Shown one piece after another: positions 9,140 through 20,348 of a DNA stretch of 64,000 bases. The notes beneath the pieces are model-generated. The model made no database searches, was not told the origin of the DNA, and was given only the letters and a program-made list of their open reading frames with translations. Numbering within the stretch: position 1 is the stretch's first letter; each line of letters begins with the position of its first letter. Source of the DNA: Thermothelomyces thermophilus ATCC 42464. Its lineage: Eukaryota; Ascomycota; Sordariomycetes; Sordariales; Chaetomiaceae. The position numbers were made by a program, and so were the translations under genes. The DNA is taken from positions 2,108,001 through 2,172,000 of the forward strand of contig NC_016474.1 of assembly GCF_000226095.1 (NCBI RefSeq), given 5' to 3'.

Positions 9140-11667
9140 ATGGACGGCATGGCGAATTCTGCCTCCTCAACCGTAATGCCCCCGACCCAGGCTCCGGCTC
9201 CTCCGGCAGAGGAGGGCGGCTCACCACAGCTGGACAGCGTCGAGGAAGACGACTTGGACGTCGACCACGACGACGCCCAGTCGTTTCTACAGCCGGCCAT
9301 CAGCCCTCTGGCTACCCTGCTCACGTCTCCCAGGGCTCCGACTGCCGACAAAGTCGCGGCTTTGGGGCGCCAGCCCGGCCTGTTTGAAACGCCGCCGGGC
9401 GAGGAAATCAGTCAAAGCGGGCAGGCGGTGGCTGCTTCCGACAACATGGCCACAATTTCTGAGAGCAGTCCCAACCAGCGCCCGTCTCCGCTGACTCTCC
9501 CATCTCCGTGGCAGGCTGGGCCGAAGCAGTTTATGATTTCTGAACCTGGCCGATTCCGATCGTCCATGGCCGCGGCCTTCCAGTCCCACTCGAGGCAGCA
9601 TCGCTCGCAGTCGGCCGGAGAGAGCGCTTTGAAGAGGCTATCCAAAGTGCTACCGAACATCTCGATTCCCTCAAGTCTCATTCCGAATATTTCAACGCCG
9701 ACATTCTTCTCATCCAGCTCTAGCGCACAGCAAAAGGATCCTGGTCACGCATCGGAGGCTCGGCCGCCAAGGGTACTTGTGTCGCCCCCGGCTCCGTTTC
9801 CGGGTCCTAGCTCGCCACAGGAGGTTTCGATCCGGTCCGATACGGCGCCGCTCCGACCCTTGCGGCATTCCGCCTCGGACGACTCGCTCCTCTATCACAC
9901 GCTCTCCCACGTCTCTTCACTCGGGGACGACGAACGCTTCGCCCACGTTCGCGAGCAGGTGAACGTGCGGATCAAGGCGATCAAGGACAGTTTCGAGGGC
10001 CCGTCGTTCAAGCTGCCGCAGATGCCGAGTAGGTTGTCCGCCGTGTGCTCACCCTCCAATGGCTCTATGGACAGCTGACCATGCCAGGTCTTCTCAACAC
10101 ACCGCTGAAAAAGGCAGCGACTGAACCCCTGCCGGGGGCGAGCCGGTCCGGTTCCGCGCACAACAGCCAGCGCGCCAACCAAGACCCTCTGGACGCGGTG
10201 CTAGAATCCTTGACCGGAGACGTCGTGATCATGGGCGGGTATAGGGGCTCCATCTTGCGCTCGGCGAAGCCCCCCCACAGGCGGCTCTGGGTGCCGGTCA
10301 AGGTGCAGCTGGGAGTCCGCAAGGTCAACCTCGAAGTCGGGCTGGATCCCGAGGACGAGGAGAACATGGAGAAGCACATCATTGCCGACGGCATGCTCAA
10401 GAACGTCGGCCCGGTCGACATCTCGAAGCGGCTGTTCAAGAAGTTGCGGGAGTGCGAGAACGCCCGGACGGGGAAGCTCAGGGTCCACGATTACGGCTAC
10501 GACTGGAGACTCAGCCCGCACTTGCTGTCGCGCAAGCTGGTCGGGTTCCTCGAGAAGCTGCCGTCGAACCAGCCGGGCGTCCCGAAGGAGCGCCGGGGCG
10601 CGCTGGTCATTGCCCACAGCCTCGGCGGCGTCATAACCCGGCACGCGGTGAACCAGCGGCCCGAGCTATTCTCGGGCGTACTGTACGCCGGCGTGCCTCA
10701 GCGGTGCATTAACATCCTCGGGCCGCTCCGCAACGGCGACGCCGTCCTCCTGAACGAGAAGATCCTCACGGCCCAGGTCAACTTCTCGCTCCGGACAACC
10801 TTTGTCTTCCTCCCGGAAGACGGCTTCGGCTTCGTCGACAAGGTCACCAAGGAAGAGTACAGGATCGACTTTTACAACGTCCAAGACTGGATCAAGTACC
10901 GCCTCTGCCCCTGCGTCTCGGGGCCCCCGCTGCCCGCCCTCTCGCGGAGCAGCACCTTTGGTTCCCTCCTCAGCCTGTCGGACTCGCTTCCGAGCCTACC
11001 TCTCCGCAGCCGAAGCGGCACACAGGGCAAGAAGCACCACAGCGCGGCGGCGTCCGAAGCCAAGGACGCGGCCCTCCTCAAAGACCGGACCCTCGCTCCC
11101 CAGATGAACAGCTCCTCCTTCTCCTCCTCCCCCTCGTCCTCCTCCTCCACCGCCACCACCACAAAGCCTCCCGGCAGCTCTCTTGACCCGCCCCCGTCCA
11201 CGTCCAAGAACCGGGTCCCGAACGGCGACAGTAACGGCAAGAACGACGACGGCTCGTCGGCCACGCGGGCGCGCAACATTGCCTACCTGACGCGGACGCT
11301 CGCCGAGACGAAGCGGTTCCGGGCCGAGCTGGCGCACAACCCGGCGCACCAGGAGGCCAACGCGTACCCGCCGCTGGCCGTCCTGTACGCCAAGGACATA
11401 CCGACGACGTACGCGGCGGGGGTGGCCGGGCGGGAGGCGATCGCGCGCGCCGACGCGTACGACGACCTGCTCTTCGCCAGCGGCGACGGCGTCGTCCTGG
11501 CGCGCGAGGCCATGCTGCCGCCCGGGTACGAGCTCGTGAGGGGCGGCAGGGTCTGCACCGACCGCGGCCACATCACCATGCTGGGCGACCTGGCCGCCGT
11601 CGGGAAGGGCCTGGCCGCGCTTGTGCGGGGGAGGAGCAAGGGGATCGGGCTTGGGAAGAGAGGATGA
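9140..11667 (+). CDS. LCAT-family alpha/beta hydrolase (lecithin:cholesterol acyltransferase-like)
   Basis: A predicted serine hydrolase or acyltransferase acting on lipids. Two exons, 9140-10028 and 10088-11667, give 822 aa. Residues 1-290 are Ser/Pro-rich and look disordered. The hydrolase domain starts near DVVIMGGYRGSILR (about 345) and shows VHDYGYDWRLSP, then the nucleophile elbow LVIAHSLGGVITRH with Ser474. A low-complexity Ser/Thr insert (about 610-700, TCC/ACC runs) splits the domain. The second half supplies the likely acid, Asp763 in SGDGVV, and the likely base, His791 in DRGHITML, giving a complete triad. No signal peptide or membrane helix is visible, so it probably acts inside the cell, unlike secreted mammalian LCAT. 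Substrate unknown; a general lipase is the alternative. Confidence 0.82.
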
Positions 11668-12839
11668 TGATGATGATGAGCGGGCATGTTTTTTTTTTCT
11701 TTTTTCAAGGGCGTTTTTGAGCGGAAAGGAGCGGTTTGGGTTTGGGGGAAAAGGTTGTCTGTGATAAGAGCTTGGGTTCCGGGGGGGGTAAGGAAGAGTG
11801 AGGCGTGCTTGAAAAAAAAAGAAAAAGAAAAAGAAAAAGGGGAGGGGGAAGGTTGAGAAGGGGGAGGAGGGAGGGGGAGAGGGCGCGAATTCGTTTCAAG
11901 GGCGCCATGGGGGGACGAAAGAGACGACGTTATGGTGCATGCGTAGAGGAGAAAAAACAAAAAAATGTGGTGGTTGATGTCGTTTTAGATACCCGTACAT
12001 TTCGCCAAACCATTTACTGTAGCATGGTATAGCATCACAGGTTGGCCTCCGAAGAATATATCTTCAGCCTGGCCTTTGCCATGACGGTCTGGGTTAGGGT
12101 TTGCTACTTTGTCACCATATTCACCGATCAACGAACGCCCTCAACCCGATCAAAAAAAAAAAATCATCAAGCACGATCAATTCGGAATTACCATCTCCCG
12201 TTTCACAGAAAATAAAAAGGAATGCTCGCGGGATCATCGTGTCAGCGCCAAAGCGATGCAGACGCAAAACAATCGGCGACAGCGCCATGAACGCATGCGT
12301 GCGTTGCCATGGGCGCCTCGAGCAGTGAGACGGAAGCCAAGCGGCGGGAGACCCGTCTCGCTTGCGAACGAGCCGCACGGCCTACTGGAGTGGAGCCCCG
12401 GCATACCAAAGTACGGAGGTAGTATCGGATCTAACTCGGTAGCCAACTCCCTTGAGATTGATTACCAGGAATCTTTGCACCGGTGCATCAGCGAGCGGCA
12501 CTACACTACACTACGGAGTACTCCATACGCCAAGAATGCAATTCCGTAGGCATGTGCGGATATGGAGGTCGGCTTCAAAAGACATTGCAGGCCTATGCCA
12601 AGGCTTGGCATATGACAACGTGCGAAGTGCACCGATAATCCTATTTGTACTGCAATTTCTATAGTTTAGTGATCTCCCCCGCACATCTGGGTTTTTCCCT
12701 GCCTAACCTTGATGCTAGACCCTACAAATCTCCTAAATACAGTAGCTGTAATAATTCTGGAGCGTTTTGGTAAGCTTTTTTTTGTCGATTTGATAGATCT
12801 GACTAACTAGCTATTAGCCTCTGTAGTGCCTTTTATACA
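11668..12839. other. Intergenic, purine-rich 3' region then unassigned sequence
   Basis: After the stop lies a (TGA)n run and strongly strand-biased sequence: T-rich (11,690-11,706), then A/G-rich with aaaagaaaaagaaaaag (11,811-11,838). From 12,100 on, no gene is supported; one copy of TACGGAGTA lies at 12,512-12,520. The last 150 bp may belong to the transposon fragment that follows. Confidence 0.5.
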
Positions 12840-13320
12840 ATGGCTGCGGTGCCTACCAAGTCTACGCCCACCAAGTCTATCCCGACCGAGTCTATCCCGA
12901 CCGAGTCTATCCCGACCGAGTCTATCCCGACCGAGTCTATCCCGACCGAGTCTTCAGTGCCTACCAAATCAAGCCGCAAATATACGACTCTTGCCCAACG
13001 GGTACAGGCTCTGACTCTCCACGCAAGGGGAGCCAAGACATCGGAAATCGAGGCTATAACTGGGATGAAAGAGAGGGCATTCTATACAATGTTGAACAGA
13101 GCAAAAGAGCGGGGATATATACCAGGTGGCCCTGTCAAGGATGAGCATGTCGCAAATGCTCCAAAATCTGGAAGGCCGAAAAGGGTAACTAAACCTGTTG
13201 CCTAAGTTATTGAACAGGTGGTAAATAAGAATAGTACCATAAGACAATACTCCTGCTAACAGATTGCTAAGATAGTTGCTTAGCATCTAGGCGGAAAAGG
13301 GCCAAGTCCTTCAACAATCT
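12840..13320 (+). mobile_element. Tc1/mariner-type transposase N-terminal fragment (degenerate)
   Basis: A plain DNA transposon relic. From ATG 12840 a 121-codon frame runs to TAA 13203-13205. After a repeat-encoded PTESIPTES tract come the helix-turn-helix DNA-binding region (LAQRVQALTLHARGAKTSEI, then TGMKERAFYTMLNRAKERGY) and the linker GPVKDEHVANAPKSGRPKR, which is characteristic of fungal Tc1/mariner transposases. The frame continues to look transposase-like beyond the first stop (VIEQVVNKNSTIRQYSC, QIAKIV) but is cut by several TAA/TAG codons. The catalytic DDE part is absent: sequence after about 13,320 is unrelated. No terminal inverted repeat was found at either side, so this is probably a dead internal fragment. 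Confidence 0.72.
12863..12952. repeat. 15-bp minisatellite, about five units
   Basis: The unit tatcccgaccgagtc repeats head to tail five times after a diverged copy, coding for IPTES repeats at the start of the transposase fragment. Units are essentially identical, so expansion looks recent compared with the surrounding decay. Confidence 0.9.
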
Positions 13321-14338
13321 GACCTGCTGGTAAGTTGGTACACTAAGTCTGGGAGGACTGGAGAGGATGCGGAGTAGTCTTGGCCGACTATATACTGTAT
13401 ATGGAGGTCCTGGCAGTCTGGGCACTGCAACGTCTTTTGAAGCCGACCTCCGTCCGGGTTACAGATTACGGATTACGGATTTACCGATCAAACCCCTCGG
13501 CGCCTGTCCAATGCGGCTCGCCATTGGCTCTGGCACGCCGGAGTTGTGGTTGGGGCGGGCGGTTAGCTGCGTTAAGCGCCCGGGAGCGAGGGGGAGAGTG
13601 GGAGTGAAACCGGGAAGAAGCCTCGTTTTTTGACTTTTCTTTTGCCGCGGGCTGCACTTAAGTTTGACGCTAGACTTGGTCTGCGCATGCTTGGCCCGCC
13701 GCGATAGGCCGCCACGATGTGTGCTATAGGCCACCGGTACATCCCGCCCCTTTGCTGCGGGCGGGATTGGAGGGTTCCAACTCGACAGCGTACTTGATCT
13801 TTTGGTTAGGGGACCGGCCCCCGGGGTGGTGGGGTGTTGGTTGACACGGTGGGGTGGCAGTCGCTCGATGAGGTGCATGAAGGGGGGAGGTCTGCTTCAA
13901 CTTTATTTTCTGTCTTCTTCGCGGCACAAGGTTAGCCGCCCGTTGAACCTCCCTTTGGGGGCTAGTCCTCTCTTAACCGAGTGCGTGCTACTGTTCACTC
14001 GGGCGCGGAGGGGATGTGGCTGTCTCTCAGATGGTGAGTGGCTGGGGTATTAAGTATCGTGAGACATGCCCGTCGGGTGTCTGCGTCGTTGCTTCAGCTC
14101 GTTGGTTTGCCGTCCAGACTCTCTTTCTTGCTCCTCCTTCTCCTCTTCTCTTCTCTACGCTCTCTGTTGGTCTTCTTCTTCCGATCCTGTGTCGCACTAC
14201 TTTTCGTCCTCGATCTGGACGCTTGTCGTTCCCCCCCTCCTATCCCTCCGTTTCTCTCTCTCGTCCGAGACCGTGGTAGTCGCGCCCACCAACAAACCGG
14301 AGAGGAAGTAGTAGAAAGAAAGGAAAAAGAAAAGAAAA
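13321..14338. other. Intergenic upstream of the four-TM protein
   Basis: About 1 kb with no gene. It contains a short tandem tacggattacgg-like run near 13,463 and a pyrimidine-rich CT stretch (14,120-14,270), probably the 5' leader of the next gene. Confidence 0.5.
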
Positions 14339-15098
14339 ATGGAGAAGAGCAGCCGTTCTCAGGGCTCGGCATCCTCCATCGAGGCTGACCTCCAAGACCA
14401 ACATCTCCAGTCCAAGCTGCGCACCATCCGCATGACCGACGCCGCCCGGGCAGGCACCACACTGCTGGCGCTCCTGACGGGCCTGACCATCCTCGGCGTC
14501 TCGGCCAACACATTGCGCGTCTACCAGGGCACGCACGTCTCGCGCGACTTCATGCTGCCCCTCTGGCCGGACGAGTTCGACCTCCGTCCGACCTTGTCCC
14601 TCGTGGCCGGCAGCGCCGTCGTCGTCCTCGCCAACCTCGTCGCCCTCGGCTTCGGCCAAGTCGGCGCTGTAAGCAGCTTCTTCCCCCCCCCCCCCCCCGC
14701 CCCCTTTTCTATTCCAGTTAAATCACTAACGAGACATAACCTAGCTCCGCGCCCCCCGAGCGGCAGCGGCAGCGGTAGCAACCCGCACGGCGACGGCCTT
14801 CCTGGCGCCCCTCGCCGGGCTGGCGGGCACCCTGGTCGCCGTCGCCTTCTTCTACGCCGTCAACGCCTCCGACGCCGCCGACACCTTCCTCTCGTGGACC
14901 TGCCGGTGGGAAGCGGTGCCCATGTGGCGCGCCCCGCGCTGGGCGCCCCTGTGCCGGCAGGCCCGCGCCGCCCTCTACCTGGCCGTCCTGCTCATCCCCG
15001 TCGAGCTGGCTGCCCTCGCGCTGGCCGCCTTCCAGCTCAAGGTCGAGCGCTACACGGAGCGGTACCTCGGCGCCAGGAAGACGCCTGTCCTGTCTTAA
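14339..15098 (+). CDS. Predicted four-transmembrane protein of unknown function
   Basis: Two exons, 14339-14668 and 14745-15098, give 227 aa. I do not recognise a named family. Four hydrophobic helices are visible: residues about 39-58 (GTTLLALLTGLTILGVSANT), 87-108 (SLVAGSAVVVLANLVALGFG), 127-149 (TAFLAPLAGLAGTLVAVAFF) and 187-208 (LYLAVLLIPVELAALALAAF). Both ends would then lie on the same side of the membrane. The second loop contains a Cys/Trp-rich segment (SWTCRWEAVPMWRAPRW). The layout resembles MARVEL-type or similar fungal integral membrane proteins, but this is only topology. The intron holds a poly-C tract. The start ATG follows an A-rich leader and is the first in frame. Confidence 0.7.
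14681..14700. repeat. Poly-C tract inside an intron
   Basis: About 14 consecutive C bases, then gcccc, in the intron of the four-TM gene just after the donor. Tracts of this kind are prone to length error in sequencing and in replication. Confidence 0.8.
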
Positions 15099-16605
15099 AA
15101 GAAGAGGAAAAGGGCGAAGTGACTGAAGGGAGGAGACAGCCGGAAAGAAGGGAGAGCCTGTGGTCCCGTGGTGGGCCTGTAGTAGCACTGGATATGAGAG
15201 GAAGAGTTTGTTTTGTTATTTATTTCTGGCTTTGTTTATTTTATTTCTCGTCCTAACTTAGGACGCTGTATCCATTGCAACCGTTGAGAAGCCGCCGGCA
15301 GAGCCGGTTTCTATGTACTTGTACTCCCTCACGATTGGTGGGACGATAGTGATCTTGCTTCGCCTTAACGTCGTCATGCACTATATACTCGTCACAAAGC
15401 AGCAACTGTTGTGTGCCCAAAGACCGGGCCGAGTCTTTCAAACGAACGCTGCACTATATACGACGCATACGGGCCATCGTGTTTCATTCTCGAACGGAGT
15501 TGTCGCTTCGGACTTACCGGGTAATACCTCTCGCCTCGTGCAATAAGGTATGTATGTACATACTTTTGTTCAGCCGGCGCGGTTCCAGGAACAAAAAAGC
15601 TCACAGAAAGACTGTCCGACAACTTATTCGGACAACGCGAGGGGGCAAAACTGCAACCCCCTTGGCGCCGGCTTCCTGCACTTAGCCAGCTGTTCAGTCT
15701 TCCGCGAACCATAAACTTAGCTCTACGATCAAGAGGAGTCAGTCACCTTCCCTTGTGCCGGCAAAAAAAAAAGGGCTTATCTCGTTCATCGGCCAGTTAT
15801 CACCTTCCCAAATGCCGGCACGCGGGATATACCAAAACTTATCAGCTGCAAAGCGCTCGCGGTATGCACCCTTATCTGCCCGGCAAGAAACTACGGAAAC
15901 GAGCCGCAAACGAGCCGGCACGCACAAACTGGAGTGGCTCGACACCAGTGTCCAGCCAGAGCCCAGGCTTTTTTTTTTTGGGGGGGGGGGGGGGAGGAGG
16001 GGGGGCAGGAACAACAGGAGCACACAGACAAGCATGTCCCAGGACCCAGAAGAAGCGGAGAGTATCCGGCGACTGCTCGACGAGGCTGCCGTGGCCCGAC
16101 GGTGAGAGCTGACGCATTCCGACAGCCCAGAATGTCCCGTCGACCGGAAGCACGACACAGAACCCCCATGTGTGCGCGGGGGGTTGGTGCAGATACCCGT
16201 GTGAAACTAAGCCACCAATGTATGACACCCACCTTATCACGGACAGTGACGGTGGGACGGGGCAGCACTTATCGACACCTCCTCACACACCACGAACCAG
16301 AGAGGAGAACTATCTTCTCACGCCTGTCAGCAGACCCCTATGGCCGTTCCCTCAGTCTTCGTTTCTGTGCGATTTCCATCTTTTCTTTGGGCCCGTCCCG
16401 TTTCTCTCTGCCCTATACCGGAAACGCACCTCTCTCACTCAGGTTCTCCGGACAAGACACCCTCACCACGTCTCTTATCTGCAACAGGAGATACTCCTCG
16501 GCCCACGAGCCATCTGAAGATCAAGTGCTCATCTCGGCGTTGGCAGGCCCTACCTTGTCCGCCGCCGCAGCGTCCGCACAAACCGAATCCACACCCGGCT
16601 CTGCA
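15099..16605. other. Intergenic/5' leader upstream of the MIF-domain gene
   Basis: About 1.5 kb. It holds a T11-G16 homopolymer junction at about 15,969-15,995. Open frames cross it on both strands because stops are rare, but none shows a domain. The last few hundred bases (CT-rich, 16,330-16,500) are probably the 5' leader of the following gene. Confidence 0.5.
15969..16006. repeat. Poly-T / poly-G homopolymer junction
   Basis: Eleven T followed by about sixteen G and a G-rich tail (aggaggggggg). The G-rich side could form a G-quadruplex on the + strand. Length should be treated as uncertain. Confidence 0.8.
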
Positions 16606-18071
16606 ATGAGTCGAGCAGCGCCTCAGGTCAGGGCAAGCAAGAGTGCCCCATCATCCCCGATGCAGCGGTCGTCTTCGAGACGCAAGGCCGCCCAGGCGGC
16701 AGGTTCCCGGCCGGCCTCGCCCCTGGTCGGGGGGGACCAGCACATGCGGCACATCGACGGGGCGCCGCCGGGCGATATTGTCCGCAGGGCCAGGGAGGTA
16801 CGGCCGAGCGCAGACCTGGCCGGGCAGAAGAGCAAGCGCAACTTCTTCGAGGACGCCTTCTCGGTCAACCCAACCAGCCCGGCCAGGGAGCGAGTCCGCG
16901 GCGACGCCATCGTCCTGGCCGAGGTCAAGACCAATGTCATCGTACGTCGCCAAGGCTTAGCATACATTTACCCCAACACGGCCCCCACTTGTTTGTTTTT
17001 CTTCTGTTACTTTCTTTCTTTCTTGACGGCTTCCTCACAAAAGGATTTGCTGACAGGAAAGCCGGGGTGATGTTGGGGGGGGGTGTGTGTTGTTGGTTGG
17101 CCGCTGTATAACAGGTACGCGACGAGTTCGCCTTCATCACGGACCTTGCCTGCCAGCTGTCGGCGCGGTACCAGCGGCCCGTGTCGTCGGTGGTGGTGAC
17201 GCTGCACCACGGCGCCTGCCTCTTGTTCGGGGGCTCCTTCGACCCGGCCTACGCCATGGCCGTGCGCGCCCTGCCGTCCCAGCTGCAGCCGACCACCAAC
17301 AAGCGCAACGCCGCCCTGCTCCAGCGCCACATGGAGGAGGCCCTCGGCGTGCCCCCCTCCCGGGGCGTCCTGCGCTTCGTCCCCATCCCGGAGGAGCACC
17401 TCGCCTGCGGCGGCAAGACCGTGGCCGGGGAGATTGAGGAGCTGGAGATGGGCGGTGGGTATTGCCATGTTGGAGTTGGCCAGAGCGGCTCTCGTGGCTC
17501 TGGAGGCTCTGGAGGCTCTTTTTTTGGTGCTGCTGGGTGGTCGCTGAGCTCGTCATCTCCAGTGGTGGTGACGGCAGCGGAGGAGGATGATGACGAGGAC
17601 AGATATCAAGGGAAGAGGGAAGACAGAGCTTCAAGAGAGATAAAGGGAAGGAGGAGGCTGAGCGTCAAGGTGGGATTTTTTTTTCTTTTCCTCTTTCTTT
17701 AATTGTCTTCTTACTTTTTTTTTCCCCCCTTCTCTGCCCAAACCACCCACCCACCCATTCTTCCATCCGCTCCGCTACCATGGGTTCATGAGGGTTAACA
17801 ACCGCAGTCCCTTGCCGCCTTTTGGACCCCTTCGGCCGCCAGCATGGCCGCGCACGAATTGACACCCCCTGGAAGCGCCGATGGAGAACCCCCGTCGATG
17901 CCTGGATCCTATTCCAGGACGGCGCCCAAGATTGAACAGATCGATTCGGGAAAGAAGGCGGCGCAGAGGAGAAAGAGCTTCGTAGCCACCATCTTCGGCC
18001 GGTCCGGCAGCAAGTCCTCGGACCGCTCGTCGCTACCGGCGATTGCCGACGACGATGCTGCTGATGCTTAG
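16606..18071 (+). CDS. MIF (macrophage migration inhibitory factor)/tautomerase-superfamily domain protein
   Basis: Three exons, 16606-16941, 17115-17669 and 17808-18071, give 384 aa. A Ser/Arg/Pro-rich N-terminus (1-95) precedes a MIF fold at about 104-225: AEVKTNVI, VRDEFAFITDLACQLSARYQ, RPVSSVVVTLHHGACLLFGG, SFDPAYAMAVRALPSQLQPT, TNKRNAALLQRHMEEALGV and RGVLRFVPIPEEHLACGG. Classical MIF proteins use Pro1, freed by Met removal, as the catalytic base. Here the domain is internal and the matching position is occupied by Val in IVLAEVKTNV, so tautomerase activity is doubtful. The C-terminal tail is Ser/Gly, acidic, then Lys/Ser-rich (KKAAQRRKSFVATIFGRSGS) and probably disordered. Such long MIF proteins occur in other filamentous fungi; the role is not established. 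The start is the first ATG after a CT-rich leader. Confidence 0.8.
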
Positions 18072-20348
18072 GACATTTCGTGGTCTGTGAGAGCTGCTGC
18101 TGCTGCCCGATTGCGAGGAAGTTCGTAGTTGTTGGTAAAATGAAATGGATCCGTCAAATTTCCGGTGATTGCCTGAATGCCAAGAGTTTTGTTGCTATTG
18201 CGCTTTGAGCTGCTCCAGTGAGTTAGTTATGTAATCTTGGCGCAGCGACCCGCCGCTTGGCGAGGCTCATCTGAAAGTGCACAACATTATTACCCCGCGC
18301 TGGACCGAACCTCTCTCTGCTTGCACCTGGACTTGGCTCTTAAGACTTGGCTCCAGTACGACGCAGCATCTCACAGTTCGGCATACTAACCAACCCTGGG
18401 AAAGCCTATAGCCAGCTTCGTCTGGCATACGAGAACGAATCGACTCGCGACCGCGAGCAACCACCGTCCTCGTCGTCCATTCGACGCTTCCCGAATATGG
18501 TCTCCGGGCCTCAGCGCACGGGGAGCTCGTTTAATTGCGGGGGACACTAGGCACGGCATCGCTCATTGACTGAGCTTCGATAAGCCATTTCTCATTTGCC
18601 AGCAGCCCACGCAGCAAGTCAAACCTAGAAGTCGGACGAGGAGCTTGTGTTGCTGGGATCCTTGCTCGACCTGCAGCAAGTTGTAGCTGCATTTTGTTTG
18701 TCCTCGATATCATCATCATCATCATTATTATTATTTTGCCTCCTTTGGACGCGCAGAACGGTTGCAAAGTCATTTGTCCCGTCACGGCTGGCGGCCTTGG
18801 ATTCCTGGAATCCTTCTCCAGCTTCTCCCATCGAACGTTCCATCTCACTTCGCCAAAAAGCCAGCGCGCCGTTCCCACTCGCCAAGCTCCGGGCTTTCCA
18901 GGCTCAGACTCGCACGAACCAAGCCCTGTCCTGACCGTTGTTTTTTTTGCGGGCGTTGCCCGGTTCTAGAACTCGGGCCAGCCGCCTGTTTGATGCGAGT
19001 CTTTCCTTGTTAGAAGCTCTCTTCCTTCCGGCCGTTAAGACCGTTGGCTCGGGTGGTCTGAGAGCTCCTCCCGTCGCAGGGCCACGCTGTCGCCCCCTGT
19101 TCCACAGGCACGATGGAGGTAAGCAACAACTCCGGATCTGCATTGCTGAGACTCGTCAGGTTTCTTGCCTTGGTCTTCTGTCTCGCCCCGATTCCTTTGC
19201 GTGCGCTTCTTGCTTTTTTTGCTTTTGCATTCCTGTCTTTCCTTTTCCTTTAATCATTTTCTCTCTCGCTCTCTCTCTCTCTCTTCATTCTCCGTCGCCC
19301 CTCTTGGCCACGATCCCCCAGTCCTTATACATCCCTGCGAGGAGAAAAGGCGGCATGGCCGTACCAGCGCCGGGGGAACACATGACCCGGCCGTGGGCTC
19401 AGAATGCCGTTATCGTGCCGCAGTCTCCCGGGCCCGGCTCGTTAGCTGACTGCACGCCCGCGCTCCGACGCTCTGGCCACCCATGTATCACATCGAGTCG
19501 GGCAAGTGTCACGCCAGGAGCCTAGGCAGCGGTGCTCTGTGATGCGACGAGTTGCAGAGAAGAGTCGGCAGCCCCTGGTGAGCCATCGTTGACTCGCTTG
19601 CCATGATGACCTTGGTCCGCCCTGCTGAGCGGCTGGCGGTTTGCTTGTTGTCATTCGCTGGACATGGACCTCTGTACCACGATAAGACGACGGGCCCGCC
19701 GCTTGGTTCCTGGCCCTGATATATATAGAGCCCGGTATTCCCTCCAATTCCGTTCCCTTTTTCCCGCAAGTCTGCCCCTGCCTGCCCCTGGTTTCGCCCC
19801 ATCTCCGCCCCATCGGAGAAAAAGAGCAAAAAAAGTTGGAACACGGGGCAGAGACACGGAAATGGCGACTGCCGCTGCGGATGTTGGCCGACTAGCCCGA
19901 CGGCGGTGACCAAGTGCTTGCATCGCCTGTCTTGCATCGGTCATGGCAAGCAAGATTCGGACGCTCAACTCTCCTCGCACAAGCAAGCGCCTGAGTCGAT
20001 AGCTGCGAGTTCCCTCCCCGGCTCACCGTTTCTCTTCTGTCTCACGCCTGTGCGGCTGCCCTTCCGTACCGGTGACCTAGACACCCGACAACCAATCCAC
20101 GCAGACACCTCCCTTGGAGGCTACAAACGAACGGATCCCCAGAGATTCCCTCTGCGCCTGACTGAGGCCTGGGTTCTACAAATACCATTCTCCCGTCCAG
20201 AGACGAATGCATAGCGCGTTCCGAGTTTTCCAGTCATTTCGAGTGTCCAAAGGGGGGTTATACGGTCGGTCGTCCGTATCTGTAAACGGAACAAAAAGGT
20301 CTAGGGGCCTGCGGCAGTCCGGAAAGGGTCTCCTCGATTGTTTTCGTC
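18072..20348. other. Long intergenic region upstream of gtr2
   Basis: About 2.3 kb without a clear gene. It contains an (ATC/ATT)n run at 18,709-18,737, a (CT)n run at 19,261-19,284 and a possible tiny spliced frame, listed separately. The last several hundred bases may be the gtr2 leader. Nothing else is supported. Confidence 0.5.
19113..19525 (+). CDS. Possible small spliced ORF or 5' leader exon pair (tentative)
   Basis: ATG GAG at 19113-19118 is followed at once by a consensus donor (gtaagc), and a pyrimidine-rich CT tract ends in cccccag at 19315-19321. Joining them gives a 69-aa frame starting MESLYIPARRKGG and ending at the TAG that closes at 19525. No domain is recognised and codon use is not decisive. 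It may equally be a leader exon of the gtr2 transcript or chance. Confidence 0.2.

Noticed and set aside
12863-12952. Short tandem repeat as a CRISPR array
   Set aside because: Units are contiguous with no spacers, code in frame, and the host is a eukaryote.
15934-16605. Upstream in-frame extension of the MIF-domain gene
   Set aside because: The frame is open but crosses a poly-G tract and CT-rich leader-like sequence; the downstream ATG at 16606 gives a sensible start.
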